A stretch of 64,000 nucleotides of DNA from Kineosphaera sp032229625 (lineage in GTDB: Bacteria; Actinomycetota; Actinomycetes; Actinomycetales; Dermatophilaceae), in assembly GCA_032229625.1 (NCBI GenBank), contig JAVTVZ010000087.1, positions 1 through 64,000 on the forward strand. The letters run 5' to 3'. The first letter of the stretch is position 1. Every line of letters begins with the position of its first letter. Below, one piece after another: positions 34,477 through 42,851 of the stretch. The notes beneath the pieces are model-generated. The model had not been told where the DNA came from. It did no database searches and saw nothing but the letters and a program-made list of their open reading frames with translations. The position numbers and the translations under genes are program-made.

Positions 34477-35400
34477 ATGAAGCTCGCCAACCTCGACGGT
34501 CGCGCCGTGATCGTCACCGCCGACGGATCCGGCATCGACGTCGAACGCGCCAGCAGCGGCTCGTTCGGCCCGCAGCTGCAGGACCTCTACCAGGACTGGG
34601 ACGCGTTTACCGCCTGGGCCGCCGGCGCCGACCTCGACGCGTCCGGCGCCTCGAGCGAGGCCATCGACCCGGCCCGACTCGGCGCCCCGTCGCCGATGCC
34701 GCGCCAGATCCTCGCCTTCGGGCTCAACTACGACAGCCACGCGAAGGAGTCCGGCTTCGACGCCCCCGACCGGCTCCCGCCGCTGTTCCCCAAGTTCGTC
34801 TCGAGCCTCACCGGCCCGGTGACGACGGTGACGCTGCCCGAGGGCGGCAACACCGACTGGGAGGTCGAGCTCGTCGCGGTCATCGGCCGCGAGACGCGCG
34901 ACATCGACGAGTCCCAGGGCTGGGACGTCGTGGCCGGTCTCACCGTGGGCCAGGACATCTCCGAGCGCGTCATCCAGTTGTCCGGTCCCGCACCGCAGTT
35001 CGGTCTCGGCAAGTCCTACCCGGGCTTCACCGCCACCGGCCCCTGGCTCGTCACGACGGACGAGTTCGCGGACCGCGACGACATCGGCCTGAGCTGCACC
35101 CTCGACGGAGAGACGATGCAGGACGGGCGCACGCGCGACCTCATCATGAGCGTCCCCCAGCTCATCGCCGGCCTCTCCCAGATCATCACGCTCTACCCCG
35201 GCGACCTCGTCTTCACCGGCACTCCGGCCGGGGTCGGCCTCGGCCGCGACCCGCAGCGCTACATCGCGCCCGACCAGGTGCTCGTCAGCACGATCGAGGG
35301 CATTGGTGAGCTGCGCCAGACCTTCGTCGCAGCCACCGGCCCGAACACCTCCACCAGCTCGAACACCTCGACCCCCTCGACCTCAGGAGCGACGTCATGA
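34477..35400 (+). CDS. Fumarylacetoacetate hydrolase family protein
   Basis: 307 residues. C-terminal FAH domain with LAFGLNYDSHAKESG, PLFPKFVSSLTGP, the metal-ligand segment TDWEVELVAVIGRETRDI, GLTVGQDISER and the ending VFTGTPAGVGLGRDP. It cleaves or isomerises a ring-cleavage product. Genes of this family next to an extradiol dioxygenase usually act on the open-ring acid. GGGAG stands 6 bases before ATG 34477. The C-terminus has NTSTSSNTSTPSTSG and ends by ATGA overlap with the dioxygenase gene. Confidence 0.92.
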   Translation: MKLANLDGRAVIVTADGSGIDVERASSGSFGPQLQDLYQDWDAFTAWAAGADLDASGASSEAIDPARLGAPSPMPRQILAFGLNYDSHAKESGFDAPDRLPPLFPKFVSSLTGPVTTVTLPEGGNTDWEVELVAVIGRETRDIDESQGWDVVAGLTVGQDISERVIQLSGPAPQFGLGKSYPGFTATGPWLVTTDEFADRDDIGLSCTLDGETMQDGRTRDLIMSVPQLIAGLSQIITLYPGDLVFTGTPAGVGLGRDPQRYIAPDQVLVSTIEGIGELRQTFVAATGPNTSTSSNTSTPSTSGATS

Positions 35401-36320
35401 GCCTGCACCGCCTCACCCACGTGACCATGGCCGTCCCCAACGTCGAGGACACGGCTGCCTACTACGAGGACTTCGGCCTCACCCGCGGCGCCAACGGACA
35501 CTTCAGCACCCTCGAAGGCGGCGAGCAGCTGCAGATCGTCCAGGAGCAGCAGCGCCGGCTCGTCGAACTGGGCGTGGGAGCCGACGATCCCGACGACCTG
35601 TCCCGCATCGAGACGACCCTGGCCCGCGCCGGGTTCGCGTACCTCCGCGAGGACGAGAACACCCTCGTGGCCACCGATCCGGCCACGCGGATGCGCGCCC
35701 GTGTCGTCGTCACTCCGCGCCTGCAGCAGGCGCCCGTCGAGGCCACCCCGTACAACGGACCAGGCCGGATCGATCGCGGCGGCCGCGCCCCCGGCGTCGT
35801 CCGCGAGGACCGGGTGCGCCCCAAGCGCCTCGGGCACGCCGTCTCCGGGACCATCGATCTCGAGACGACGCTGCGCTTCTGCGTCGACGGCCTCGGCTTC
35901 AAGGTCTCGGACCGCATCGGCGACAAGGGCGCCTTCCTGCGGTGCAGCAACGACCACCACAACTTCCTCGCGCTCGCCTCGCCGGTGAACTACCTGCACC
36001 ACACGAGCTGGCAGGTCGACGACATCGACGACGTCGGCCGCGGCGCCTACGCGATGCTCGAGAAGGACCCCGACCGGCACATCTGGGGGCTCGGCCGGCA
36101 CCACGCGGGCTCGAACTTCTTCTGGTACCTCAAGGATCCGGCCGGCAACTTCTCGGAGTACTTCTCCGACATGGACGTCATCCCCGAGGACGAGATCTGG
36201 GAGCCGGAGACGCTCGAGGGCGTCCGCGGTCTGTACAACTGGGGCCCGCCCCCGCCCCCCTCGTTCCTCGCCCCCGAGGACCTCGCCGGCCTGATGACCG
36301 GCGTCCACTCCCCGAAGTAG
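35397..36320 (+). CDS. VOC-superfamily extradiol ring-cleavage dioxygenase
   Basis: 307 residues, two VOC modules. The C-terminal one has the iron ligands His in KRLGHAVSG, His in NYLHHTSWQVDD and Glu in NFSEYFSDMD, plus catalytic-type His/Tyr nearby (HHAGSNFFWYLKDPAGN). It probably opens a catechol-like ring next to the hydroxyls with Fe(II) and O2. It is coupled to the FAH gene by ATGA and followed by the monooxygenase. Exact ring substrate not predictable. Confidence 0.9.
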   Translation: MSLHRLTHVTMAVPNVEDTAAYYEDFGLTRGANGHFSTLEGGEQLQIVQEQQRRLVELGVGADDPDDLSRIETTLARAGFAYLREDENTLVATDPATRMRARVVVTPRLQQAPVEATPYNGPGRIDRGGRAPGVVREDRVRPKRLGHAVSGTIDLETTLRFCVDGLGFKVSDRIGDKGAFLRCSNDHHNFLALASPVNYLHHTSWQVDDIDDVGRGAYAMLEKDPDRHIWGLGRHHAGSNFFWYLKDPAGNFSEYFSDMDVIPEDEIWEPETLEGVRGLYNWGPPPPPSFLAPEDLAGLMTGVHSPK

Positions 36321-36438
36321 CCGCGACGCCGCTCGCGGCCGCGCGGCCTCCCTCGCACACCAACCTCTGCGCACGTCCCCCGTCGACGGCTCGTCGTCGG
36401 TCGATGGCACGTGCCCCTGCATCGATGAAGGAGCCTTG

Positions 36439-38199
36439 ATGAACGACATCGACACCGACGTCCTCGTCGTCGGGGCCGGACCGGCGGGCCTGACGATGGC
36501 CGCCCTTCTGGCCACCTACGGGGTCGACGCGGTCACGGTCACGAAGTACGCCGGGGTGGCCCACTCGCCCCGGGCCCACATCACGAACCAGCGCACGATG
36601 GAGGTGTTCCGCGACCTCGGCATCGAGGAGGCCGTCCGCGAGGTAGCCGTGCCGAACGAGCTCATGGGCAACAACGTGTGGGCCACGAGCTTCGCCGGTC
36701 AGGAGATCGCGCGGCTGCTCACCTGGGGCTCCGGTCCGCAGCGCAAGGCCGACTACGAGCAGGCGAGCCCGAGCTCGATGTGCAACATCCCGCAGCACAT
36801 CATGGAGCCGGTCCTGCTGCAGGGCGCTCGCGACCTCGGCGCCGACATCCGCATGTCGAGCGAGGTCGTGGCCGTCGAGCAGGACGAGTCGGGCGTGCGC
36901 GCCACCGTGCGGGACCGCGAGTCCGGGCAGACCTGGCAGGTCCGCGCCAAGTACGTCGTGGGTGCCGACGGCGCCCGCTCATGCGTCGCCGAGCAGCTGG
37001 GCTTCGAGTTCGAAGGCGAGTCCGGGCTCGGCGCCGCCGCGAACGTCTGGCTCGAGGCCGACCTCACGAAGTACACCGAGTACCGCCCGGGCACCCTCTA
37101 CTGGATGGCCCAGCCGGGCAACGACTACTGGGTCGGATCGGGCACGTGGATCTGCGTCAAGCCGTGGACCGAGTGGGTGCTGCTCTTCATGTACGACCCC
37201 GCTCAGGGCGAGCCCGATCTGTCGGAAGAGGCGTGCATCGCGCGCGCCCACAGCACGATCGGCGACCCGGACGTCGACATCCGCATCAAGGCCGTGAGCA
37301 AGTGGCAGATCAACCACGTCGTCGCCACGGACTACCGGCGCGGGCGGGCCTTCCTCATCGGCGACGCGGCGCACCGGCACCCGCCGGCCAACGGTCTAGG
37401 CACGAACACCTCCGTGCAGGACGCGTTCAACCTCGCGTGGAAACTCGCGGCCGTCACCGCCGGTCGGGCGGGTGAGGAGCTCCTCGACAGCTACCACGAC
37501 GAGCGCCGGCCGGTCGGCAAGCAGGTCGTCGACCGCGCCATGCAGTCGGTGAAGAACATGGCACCGATCTCCGCCGCGCTCGGCTTCGCACCCGGGCAGA
37601 GCGCCGACGAGGGCTGGGCCACCCTGGAGGACCTGTGGGCGCCCGGTGCCCACTCGGAGCAGCGGCGCCGCGCCCTGCAGGAGGCCGTGGACCTGCAGAA
37701 CTACCAGTTCAACTGCCACGGAGTCGAGCTCGATCGACGCTACGAGTCGGGTGCGGTCGCCGGCGACGGCACGCCCTGGCCGCAGCCCACCCGCGACGCC
37801 GAGCTCTACCACCACCCCACGAGCCACCCCGGCGCGACGATCCCGCACGCCTGGGTCGAGCGCGACCGCGACCGGCTGTCGACCCTCGACCTCACCGGCA
37901 AGGGCAGCTTCACGATCGTCACCGGGATCGGCGGTGAGGCGTGGGCGCAGGCGGCCGCGACTGCTGCGGCGAAGCACGGGATCGCCATCGAGACGGTCGT
38001 GATCGGGCCGCACGCGCCGTACGACGATGTGCTCGGTCAGTGGGCGCGGCTGCGCGAGGTCGAGGACTCCGGGGCTCTGCTCGTGCGGCCCGACCAGATC
38101 GTGGCCTGGCGGGCGGCATCCCTACCGGCCGATCCGGAGGCCGAGCTCGACGCCGCGTTGGCGCAGGTGCTGGCCCGCGCGACGGTGCCGCTGAGCTGA
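36439..38199 (+). CDS. FAD-dependent aromatic-ring monooxygenase (PheA/TfdB/MhpA type)
   Basis: 586 residues. Dinucleotide site VLVVGAGPAGLTMAALLATY, the DG motif VVGADGARSC and the FAD ribityl motif LIGDAAHRHPPANGLGTNTS are intact. The C-terminal thioredoxin-like domain of phenol hydroxylases follows (GKGSFTIVTGIGGEAW). It would hydroxylate a phenolic substrate to the catechol cleaved by the upstream dioxygenase. AAGGAG precedes ATG 36439, and an in-frame TTG at 36436 is less likely. Last gene of the unit, followed by a terminator. Confidence 0.93.
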   Translation: MNDIDTDVLVVGAGPAGLTMAALLATYGVDAVTVTKYAGVAHSPRAHITNQRTMEVFRDLGIEEAVREVAVPNELMGNNVWATSFAGQEIARLLTWGSGPQRKADYEQASPSSMCNIPQHIMEPVLLQGARDLGADIRMSSEVVAVEQDESGVRATVRDRESGQTWQVRAKYVVGADGARSCVAEQLGFEFEGESGLGAAANVWLEADLTKYTEYRPGTLYWMAQPGNDYWVGSGTWICVKPWTEWVLLFMYDPAQGEPDLSEEACIARAHSTIGDPDVDIRIKAVSKWQINHVVATDYRRGRAFLIGDAAHRHPPANGLGTNTSVQDAFNLAWKLAAVTAGRAGEELLDSYHDERRPVGKQVVDRAMQSVKNMAPISAALGFAPGQSADEGWATLEDLWAPGAHSEQRRRALQEAVDLQNYQFNCHGVELDRRYESGAVAGDGTPWPQPTRDAELYHHPTSHPGATIPHAWVERDRDRLSTLDLTGKGSFTIVTGIGGEAWAQAAATAAAKHGIAIETVVIGPHAPYDDVLGQWARLREVEDSGALLVRPDQIVAWRAASLPADPEAELDAALAQVLARATVPLS

Positions 38200-38266
38200 C
38201 TCGAGCACCCCCGGCGAGCGCCGTCTCAGGTCGTGGCCTCGGGGCTGTCGTAGCGCCGGAACGGGT

Positions 38267-38310
38267 GTCGAGCCGGCCGGTCCCTCAGGGGGTGGACCGG
38301 CCGGCTCGAC
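38267..38310. terminator. 17-base-stem terminator between the monooxygenase and mpa genes
   Basis: gtcgagccggccggtcc (38267-38283), 10-base loop, exact reverse complement (38294-38310). Convergent genes on both sides. Confidence 0.75.
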
Positions 38311-38337
38311 GCACTGAGGGGTGCCCGACGAGGGACC

Positions 38338-40044
38338 TCAGAGGTAGGTGCTGTCCGCCTCGAGCGATTCGACCTGCCGGTGGTGGTGCTGCCCCGGCGC
38401 GTCCTCGTGCGCCTGGAGGCGGCGGATGGCGACGACCCGCTCGCCGCGGCGGCCGCTCACGCGAGCCCACTCCTCGGGGTTGGAGGTGCCGGGCATGTCC
38501 TCGTTCTCGGCGAACTCGGCGACGCATGCGTCGAGGAGGTGGCCGGTGCGGATGCCCCGCTCCCTGCCGGCGAGCAGATCCTTGATCGCCGCCCGCTTCG
38601 CGCGATCGACGACGTTCTGGATCATCGCGCCGGAGGCGAAGTCGGCGTAGTGGAGCACCTCGCGCTCCCCGGAGGCGTAGGTCACCTCGAGGAACCGGTT
38701 GTGCACCCCGCGGTCGTACATCCGCTCGACGGTCGCGTCGATCATCGCCCGCACCGCGGCGTCGGCGTCACCGCCGGCGGCGGCGAGCTCGTCGGGGTGC
38801 AGCGGCAGGTCGGCGGTGAGGTACTTGGCGAAGATGTCACGGGCCGAGCCCTCGTCAGGGCGCTCGATCTTGATCTTGGCGTCGAGCCGCCCGGGCCGCA
38901 GGATCGCCGGGTCGATCATGTCCTCGCGGTTGCTCGCCCCGATGACGATGACGTTGTCGAGCCGCTCGACCCCGTCGATCTCGGCGAGCAGCTGCGGCAC
39001 GATCGTCGTCTCGACGTCGGAGGACAGCCCGGAGCCGCGGGTGCGGAAGAGCGAGTCCATCTCGTCGAAGAAGACGACGACCGGGGCCCCCGAGGAGGCG
39101 TGCTCGCGCGCCCGGGCGAAGATGAGCCGGATCTGGCGCTCGGTCTCGCCGACGTACTTGTTGAGCAGCTCCGGGCCCTTGATGTTGAGGAAGTAGCTCG
39201 TCGTCTCCGAGCGGCCCTCGCGCTCGGCCGTCTGTCGGGCCAGCGAGGCGGCGACCGCCTTGGCGATGAGTGTCTTGCCGCACCCGGGCGGGCCGTAGAG
39301 GAGCACCCCCTTCGGCGGGCGCAGGTGGTGCTCGCGGAAGAGTTCGGGGTGCAGGTAAGGCAGCTCCACCGAGTCGCGGATCGCCTCGATCTGCCCCGCG
39401 AGGCCGCCGATGTCGTCGTAGGAGATGTCCGGCACCTCCTCGAGCACGAGATCCTCGACCTCGGCCTTGGGGATGACCTCGTAGACGTAGGACGACCGGG
39501 CGTCCAACAGCACCGTGTCGCCCTGGCGCACGACGACGTCGAGGAGGGTGTCGGCGCGACGCACGACGCGCTGCTCCTCGCCGTGGATGACGACGACGAG
39601 CCGGTCGTCGGGCAGCACCTCGTGCACGACGACGACCTGACCCGTCAGCTCGAAGCCGGCGACGTCGACGACCGCGAGCGCCTCGTTGAGCCGCACGTCG
39701 CGGCCGAGGCGCAGCTGCTCCTCGTCCAGAGCCGGGCTCACCTGGACGCGCATGCGGCGGCCGCCGGCGAGGACGTCGACAGTGCCGTCGTCGTGCCGAC
39801 CCAGCAGCACGCCGTAGGTCGAGGGTGGAGTCGCGAGCGCCTCCACCTGCTGCTTGAGGGTGACGAGCTGCTCGCGGGCCGCCTCGAGGGTGCGCACGAG
39901 CCCGTCGTTGCGGCGGCTCAGCGACGCGATCTGCGCGCGCAGCTGCCCCGGTCCCGCGGGCGCCGAGGCATAGGGCGGCGCGGGCGGCGTCGACGCGCTC
40001 TGCGGCCGGGCTGCGGTGGGCTCGGGCGTCTCAGGACTGCTCAT
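38338..40044 (-). CDS. mpa: Proteasome-activating AAA ATPase Mpa/ARC
   Basis: 568 residues. N-terminal coiled coil that captures Pup (LRAQIASLSRRNDGLVRTLE), two OB-type subdomains, AAA domain with Walker A YGPPGCGKTLIAKA, Walker B VVVFFDEMDSLF and sensor segment VIVIGASNREDMIDPAILRP. The C-terminus STYL keeps the penultimate Tyr that docks into the 20S alpha ring. It unfolds pupylated proteins. It starts inside the end of trmI (14-base overlap). Unlike the usual order, dop is 9.6 kb away behind inserted genes. Confidence 0.96.
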   Translation of the reverse strand: MSSPETPEPTAARPQSASTPPAPPYASAPAGPGQLRAQIASLSRRNDGLVRTLEAAREQLVTLKQQVEALATPPSTYGVLLGRHDDGTVDVLAGGRRMRVQVSPALDEEQLRLGRDVRLNEALAVVDVAGFELTGQVVVVHEVLPDDRLVVVIHGEEQRVVRRADTLLDVVVRQGDTVLLDARSSYVYEVIPKAEVEDLVLEEVPDISYDDIGGLAGQIEAIRDSVELPYLHPELFREHHLRPPKGVLLYGPPGCGKTLIAKAVAASLARQTAEREGRSETTSYFLNIKGPELLNKYVGETERQIRLIFARAREHASSGAPVVVFFDEMDSLFRTRGSGLSSDVETTIVPQLLAEIDGVERLDNVIVIGASNREDMIDPAILRPGRLDAKIKIERPDEGSARDIFAKYLTADLPLHPDELAAAGGDADAAVRAMIDATVERMYDRGVHNRFLEVTYASGEREVLHYADFASGAMIQNVVDRAKRAAIKDLLAGRERGIRTGHLLDACVAEFAENEDMPGTSNPEEWARVSGRRGERVVAIRRLQAHEDAPGQHHHRQVESLEADSTYL

Positions 40045-41442
40045 GAGTGACCTCACTGTGCGCGGTCCGGACCACAGCATCGGTCTGCGGGCCAGGGGCC
40101 GCGGCCTGCGTCGCGTCGGTGTTCGTCGCGTCGGTAGTCGTCGTGGTGCCCATGGTCGTGGTGTCCGTGGTCGTGGCGTCGCCCGGCAGGTCGGTGACCG
40201 CGTCGGCGGTGGCGTCNNNNNNNNNNNNNNNNNNNNNNNNNNNNNNNNNNNNNNNNNNNNNNNNNNNNNNNNNNNNNNNNNNNNNNNNNNNNNNNNNNNN
40301 NNNNNNNNNNNNNNNNTGTCCGTGGTCGTGGCGTCGCCCGGCAGGTCGGTGACCGCGTCGGCGGTGGCGTCGGCGGTGGCGTCCCCGCCGGCGACCGGCG
40401 CGGCGCCCTGCTCGGCCTCGCGTCGGGCCTGGGCGCTGCGGGCGAGCCGGCGCAGCTTCTTGTCCGAGACCGTGCGCTCGCCGACGTCCTGCGCCTCCCA
40501 CACACCGGCGGCGTCGACCGTCACGTCGCTGCCGGGCGTCGCGTCGTCCTGCCCGTAGGCGCCCTTGGCGGGCCGGCGCTTGCGCAGCGGCGGCGTCACC
40601 CCCGGGGCGAGTCGACGGGTCGTCAGGAGGAATCCGGTGTGGCCGTGCATGCGGTGCTCGGGACGCACGGCCAGCCCCTCCAGGTGCCAGCCGCGCACGA
40701 GCGACTCCCAGGCCTGCGGCTCGGTGTAGCCGCCGTGGGCACGCGCGGTCTCGGCGAGTCGCGAGAGCTGGGTGGCCGTGGCGACATAACAGATGAGGAC
40801 CCCGCCGGGCGCGAGCGCGTCGGCGACGACGTCGAGGCACTCCCAGGGGGCGAGCATGTCGAGGACGACCCGGTCGATCGTGCCGTCGGGCACGGCGAGC
40901 GGCAGCGTGCCGACGAGGTCGCCGACCGTGACGGTCCACGCGGGGTGGGGCCCGCCGAAGAAGTCCTCGACGTTGCCGCGGGCGATCTGCGCGAATTCGG
41001 CGCGGCGCTCGAAGGAGTGCACGTGCCCGTGGTCACCGACGGCCCGCAGCAGCGACATGCTCAACGCGCCGGAGCCGACACCCGCCTCGACGACCCGGGC
41101 GCCCGGGAAGATGTCGGCCATCGCGACGATCTGTCCGGAATCCTTGGGATAGACGACCGCCGCGCCCCGCGGCATCGACATCACGTAGTCCGAGAGCAGC
41201 GGCCGCAGCGCGAGGTATTCGACCCCGGAGGTGTTGGTCACCGTCGAGCCGTCCGGGCTGCCGATGAGGTCGTCGTGGCGCAGGCTGCCGCGGTGGGTGA
41301 AGAACTGCCGGCCGGCTTCGAGGGTGATCGTGTGCATCCGACCCTTGGGGTCGGTCAGCTGGATGCGTTCGCCGACGGCGAAGGGGCCGCGGCGGCGATG
41401 CGCGCCGGTGGGGTCGAGGTGTTCGCGGGTGGGGACAGTCAT
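40031..41442 (-). CDS. trmI: tRNA (adenine-58-N1)-methyltransferase TrmI, split by an assembly gap
   Basis: SAM-binding motif ARVVEAGVGSGALSMSLLRA, VLDMLAPWECLDVVADALAP and ICYVATATQLSRL identify TrmI, which methylates A58 in the tRNA T-loop. The C-terminal tail is Thr-rich, coded by 15-base repeats (gtcgtgg at 40140, 40155, 40170), and contains the gap. Removing 155 bases (100 N plus the 55-base duplicate) leaves 1257 bases, 418 residues, ending TAHSEVTHEQS. The neighbour of mpa here as in most actinobacteria. Confidence 0.94.
40217..40316. other. Assembly gap in trmI with 55-base duplicated flanks
   Basis: Bases 40162-40216 equal 40317-40371 (begin tgtccgtggt, end ggtggcgtc). Confidence 0.95.
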
Positions 41443-41479
41443 GATCCGGCCAGTCTAGATCCGTGCTGCGGGGCGCTCG

Positions 41480-42751
41480 TCACGACGCCCGGCGCGACGG
41501 CGGCCCCTCCCCCGCAGCGATCCGGCCGATCGTCGCCGCGTCCAGAGCACCCCACGGCGACCCGTCAGGGTCGGCCAGGAGCAGCAGCGGCACCTGTCGC
41601 TCGACGAGCGCGTCGACGGCCGGCCGCAGGTCGGCGCTGCCTCGCGGCAGCACGAGCACCCAGCCGTCGGGCATGACGCGCAGACATGCCGCGGCGGGCA
41701 CGGTGTCGAAGGCGTCGGCCTGGGCGGCCTGCTCCACGGCGTCACCGTCGAGCACGCCGATCGGGTCGCCGGCCTCGATCACCGCGACGACCAGACCGCG
41801 GGCGGCGACGTCGGCGGCGACCTGCGGCAGCGCCGACAGTGGCGCGTCGGCGCGGATCGTCACGACCGGGTGCACGACCGAGCGCACATCGAGCGCCGCG
41901 AGCCGACCACGCATCCGCCCCGTGGCGATCGCCTGCCCGGCACCGAACCACAGGAACGCCCCGACGAGCGCGATCCACGCGACGGTGAACAGGCTCGGCG
42001 CCTCGCCGCGCAGCAGCGGCGTCCCGGCGAACCACACCACGACGAGGATGGTGACGATCCGCCCCGACCAGCCGGCCGCGATGAGCCCGACATGTCGGCG
42101 TCCCGTGACCTTCCACACCAGCGCATCGAGCAGGTAGCCGCCGTCCAGCGGCAGCCCGGGCAGCAGGTTGAAGATCGCGACGAAGCCGTTGGTCCACGCC
42201 ACCGCCCCCAGCAGCAGCCCGGCGACATCGCCGCGCATGTAGGGCAGCGCCTGCCAGCCGAGCACGCAGAGCAGTCCGTTGGCCGCCGGACCCGCGAGCG
42301 CGACGAGGGCGCTGGCCCCCGGGGTCGCGCGGGCCGCGTCGTAGGCGGTGTGCCCGCCCATGAGGTCCGCGGCGATCCGATGCACCCGGAAACCGCAGCG
42401 CAGCGCGGTCAACGCGTGGGCCGCTTCGTGGACCAGGACGCTGACCAGCAACAACATGGCGTAGCCGAGGGCCACGACATACGACCAGAGGCCGAGGTCG
42501 GGCAGGGTCGCGGCGACCTGCGGCCCGAAGATCGCGACCATGACGACGCCGATGACCAGCCATCCCCCGCCGATGTAGACGGGGATGCCCCACAGCGAGC
42601 CCACGCGCCAGCCCGCCGACTCCTGCGCCGGCATCGACTCGCCCGGTCGGGACGCGTGCTGCGTCGACGCCGATTCGGTGCCCGTCGGGTCGTCGGGCCG
42701 GTGTGCGTCGTCGGGCGACCCGCCGGCCACGGGCGGTGGGGCTGCTGACAT
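41480..42751 (-). CDS. Site-2 (M50) membrane metalloprotease with CBS-type C-terminus
   Basis: 423 residues from ATG 42751. A disordered 50-residue N-terminus, then six or so membrane helices with the zinc motif VLVHEAAHALTALRCG and the second motif NLLPGLPLDGGYLLDALVW, the M50B arrangement. The C-terminal 120 residues form a CBS-like pair (DAPLSALPQVAADVAARGL, VLDGDAVEQAAQ) that may bind a nucleotide. An in-frame GTG at 42760 lies in the -10 box, so ATG 42751, leaderless, is preferred. Transcribed toward trmI; a PafBC-type promoter precedes it. Confidence 0.9.
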   Translation of the reverse strand: MSAAPPPVAGGSPDDAHRPDDPTGTESASTQHASRPGESMPAQESAGWRVGSLWGIPVYIGGGWLVIGVVMVAIFGPQVAATLPDLGLWSYVVALGYAMLLLVSVLVHEAAHALTALRCGFRVHRIAADLMGGHTAYDAARATPGASALVALAGPAANGLLCVLGWQALPYMRGDVAGLLLGAVAWTNGFVAIFNLLPGLPLDGGYLLDALVWKVTGRRHVGLIAAGWSGRIVTILVVVWFAGTPLLRGEAPSLFTVAWIALVGAFLWFGAGQAIATGRMRGRLAALDVRSVVHPVVTIRADAPLSALPQVAADVAARGLVVAVIEAGDPIGVLDGDAVEQAAQADAFDTVPAAACLRVMPDGWVLVLPRGSADLRPAVDALVERQVPLLLLADPDGSPWGALDAATIGRIAAGEGPPSRRAS

Positions 42752-42758
42752 GGCTGAC

Positions 42759-42781
42759 ACGCTACGTCACGACCCCGACAA
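42759..42781 (-). promoter_or_regulatory. PafBC-type promoter of the M50 protease gene
   Basis: Minus strand TTGTCGGGG, 8 bases, TAGCGT: eight of nine upstream matches, perfect spacing and -10. The -10 is 7 bases before ATG 42751. Confidence 0.62.
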
Positions 42782-42821
42782 GACCGGCTCGTCGCGGCTG
42801 CGACCAGGCGGGCGGCGAAGC

Positions 42822-42844
42822 TTGTCGGTGGTCGCCTCTACTGT
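42822..42844 (+). promoter_or_regulatory. PafBC-type promoter of the RecB-like gene, perfect consensus
   Basis: TTGTCGGTG (42822-42830), 8 bases, TACTGT (42839-42844), every consensus position satisfied. ATG 42852 follows after 7 bases. It lies back to back with the M50 promoter, 40 bases away. Confidence 0.8.
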
Positions 42845-42851
42845 CGCCGGC

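Noticed and set aside
28763..38337. Recent genomic island or prophage between dop and mpa
   Set aside because: No integrase, transposase, att-like repeats or tRNA at the borders; base composition looks like the surroundings except for the short gntR promoter.
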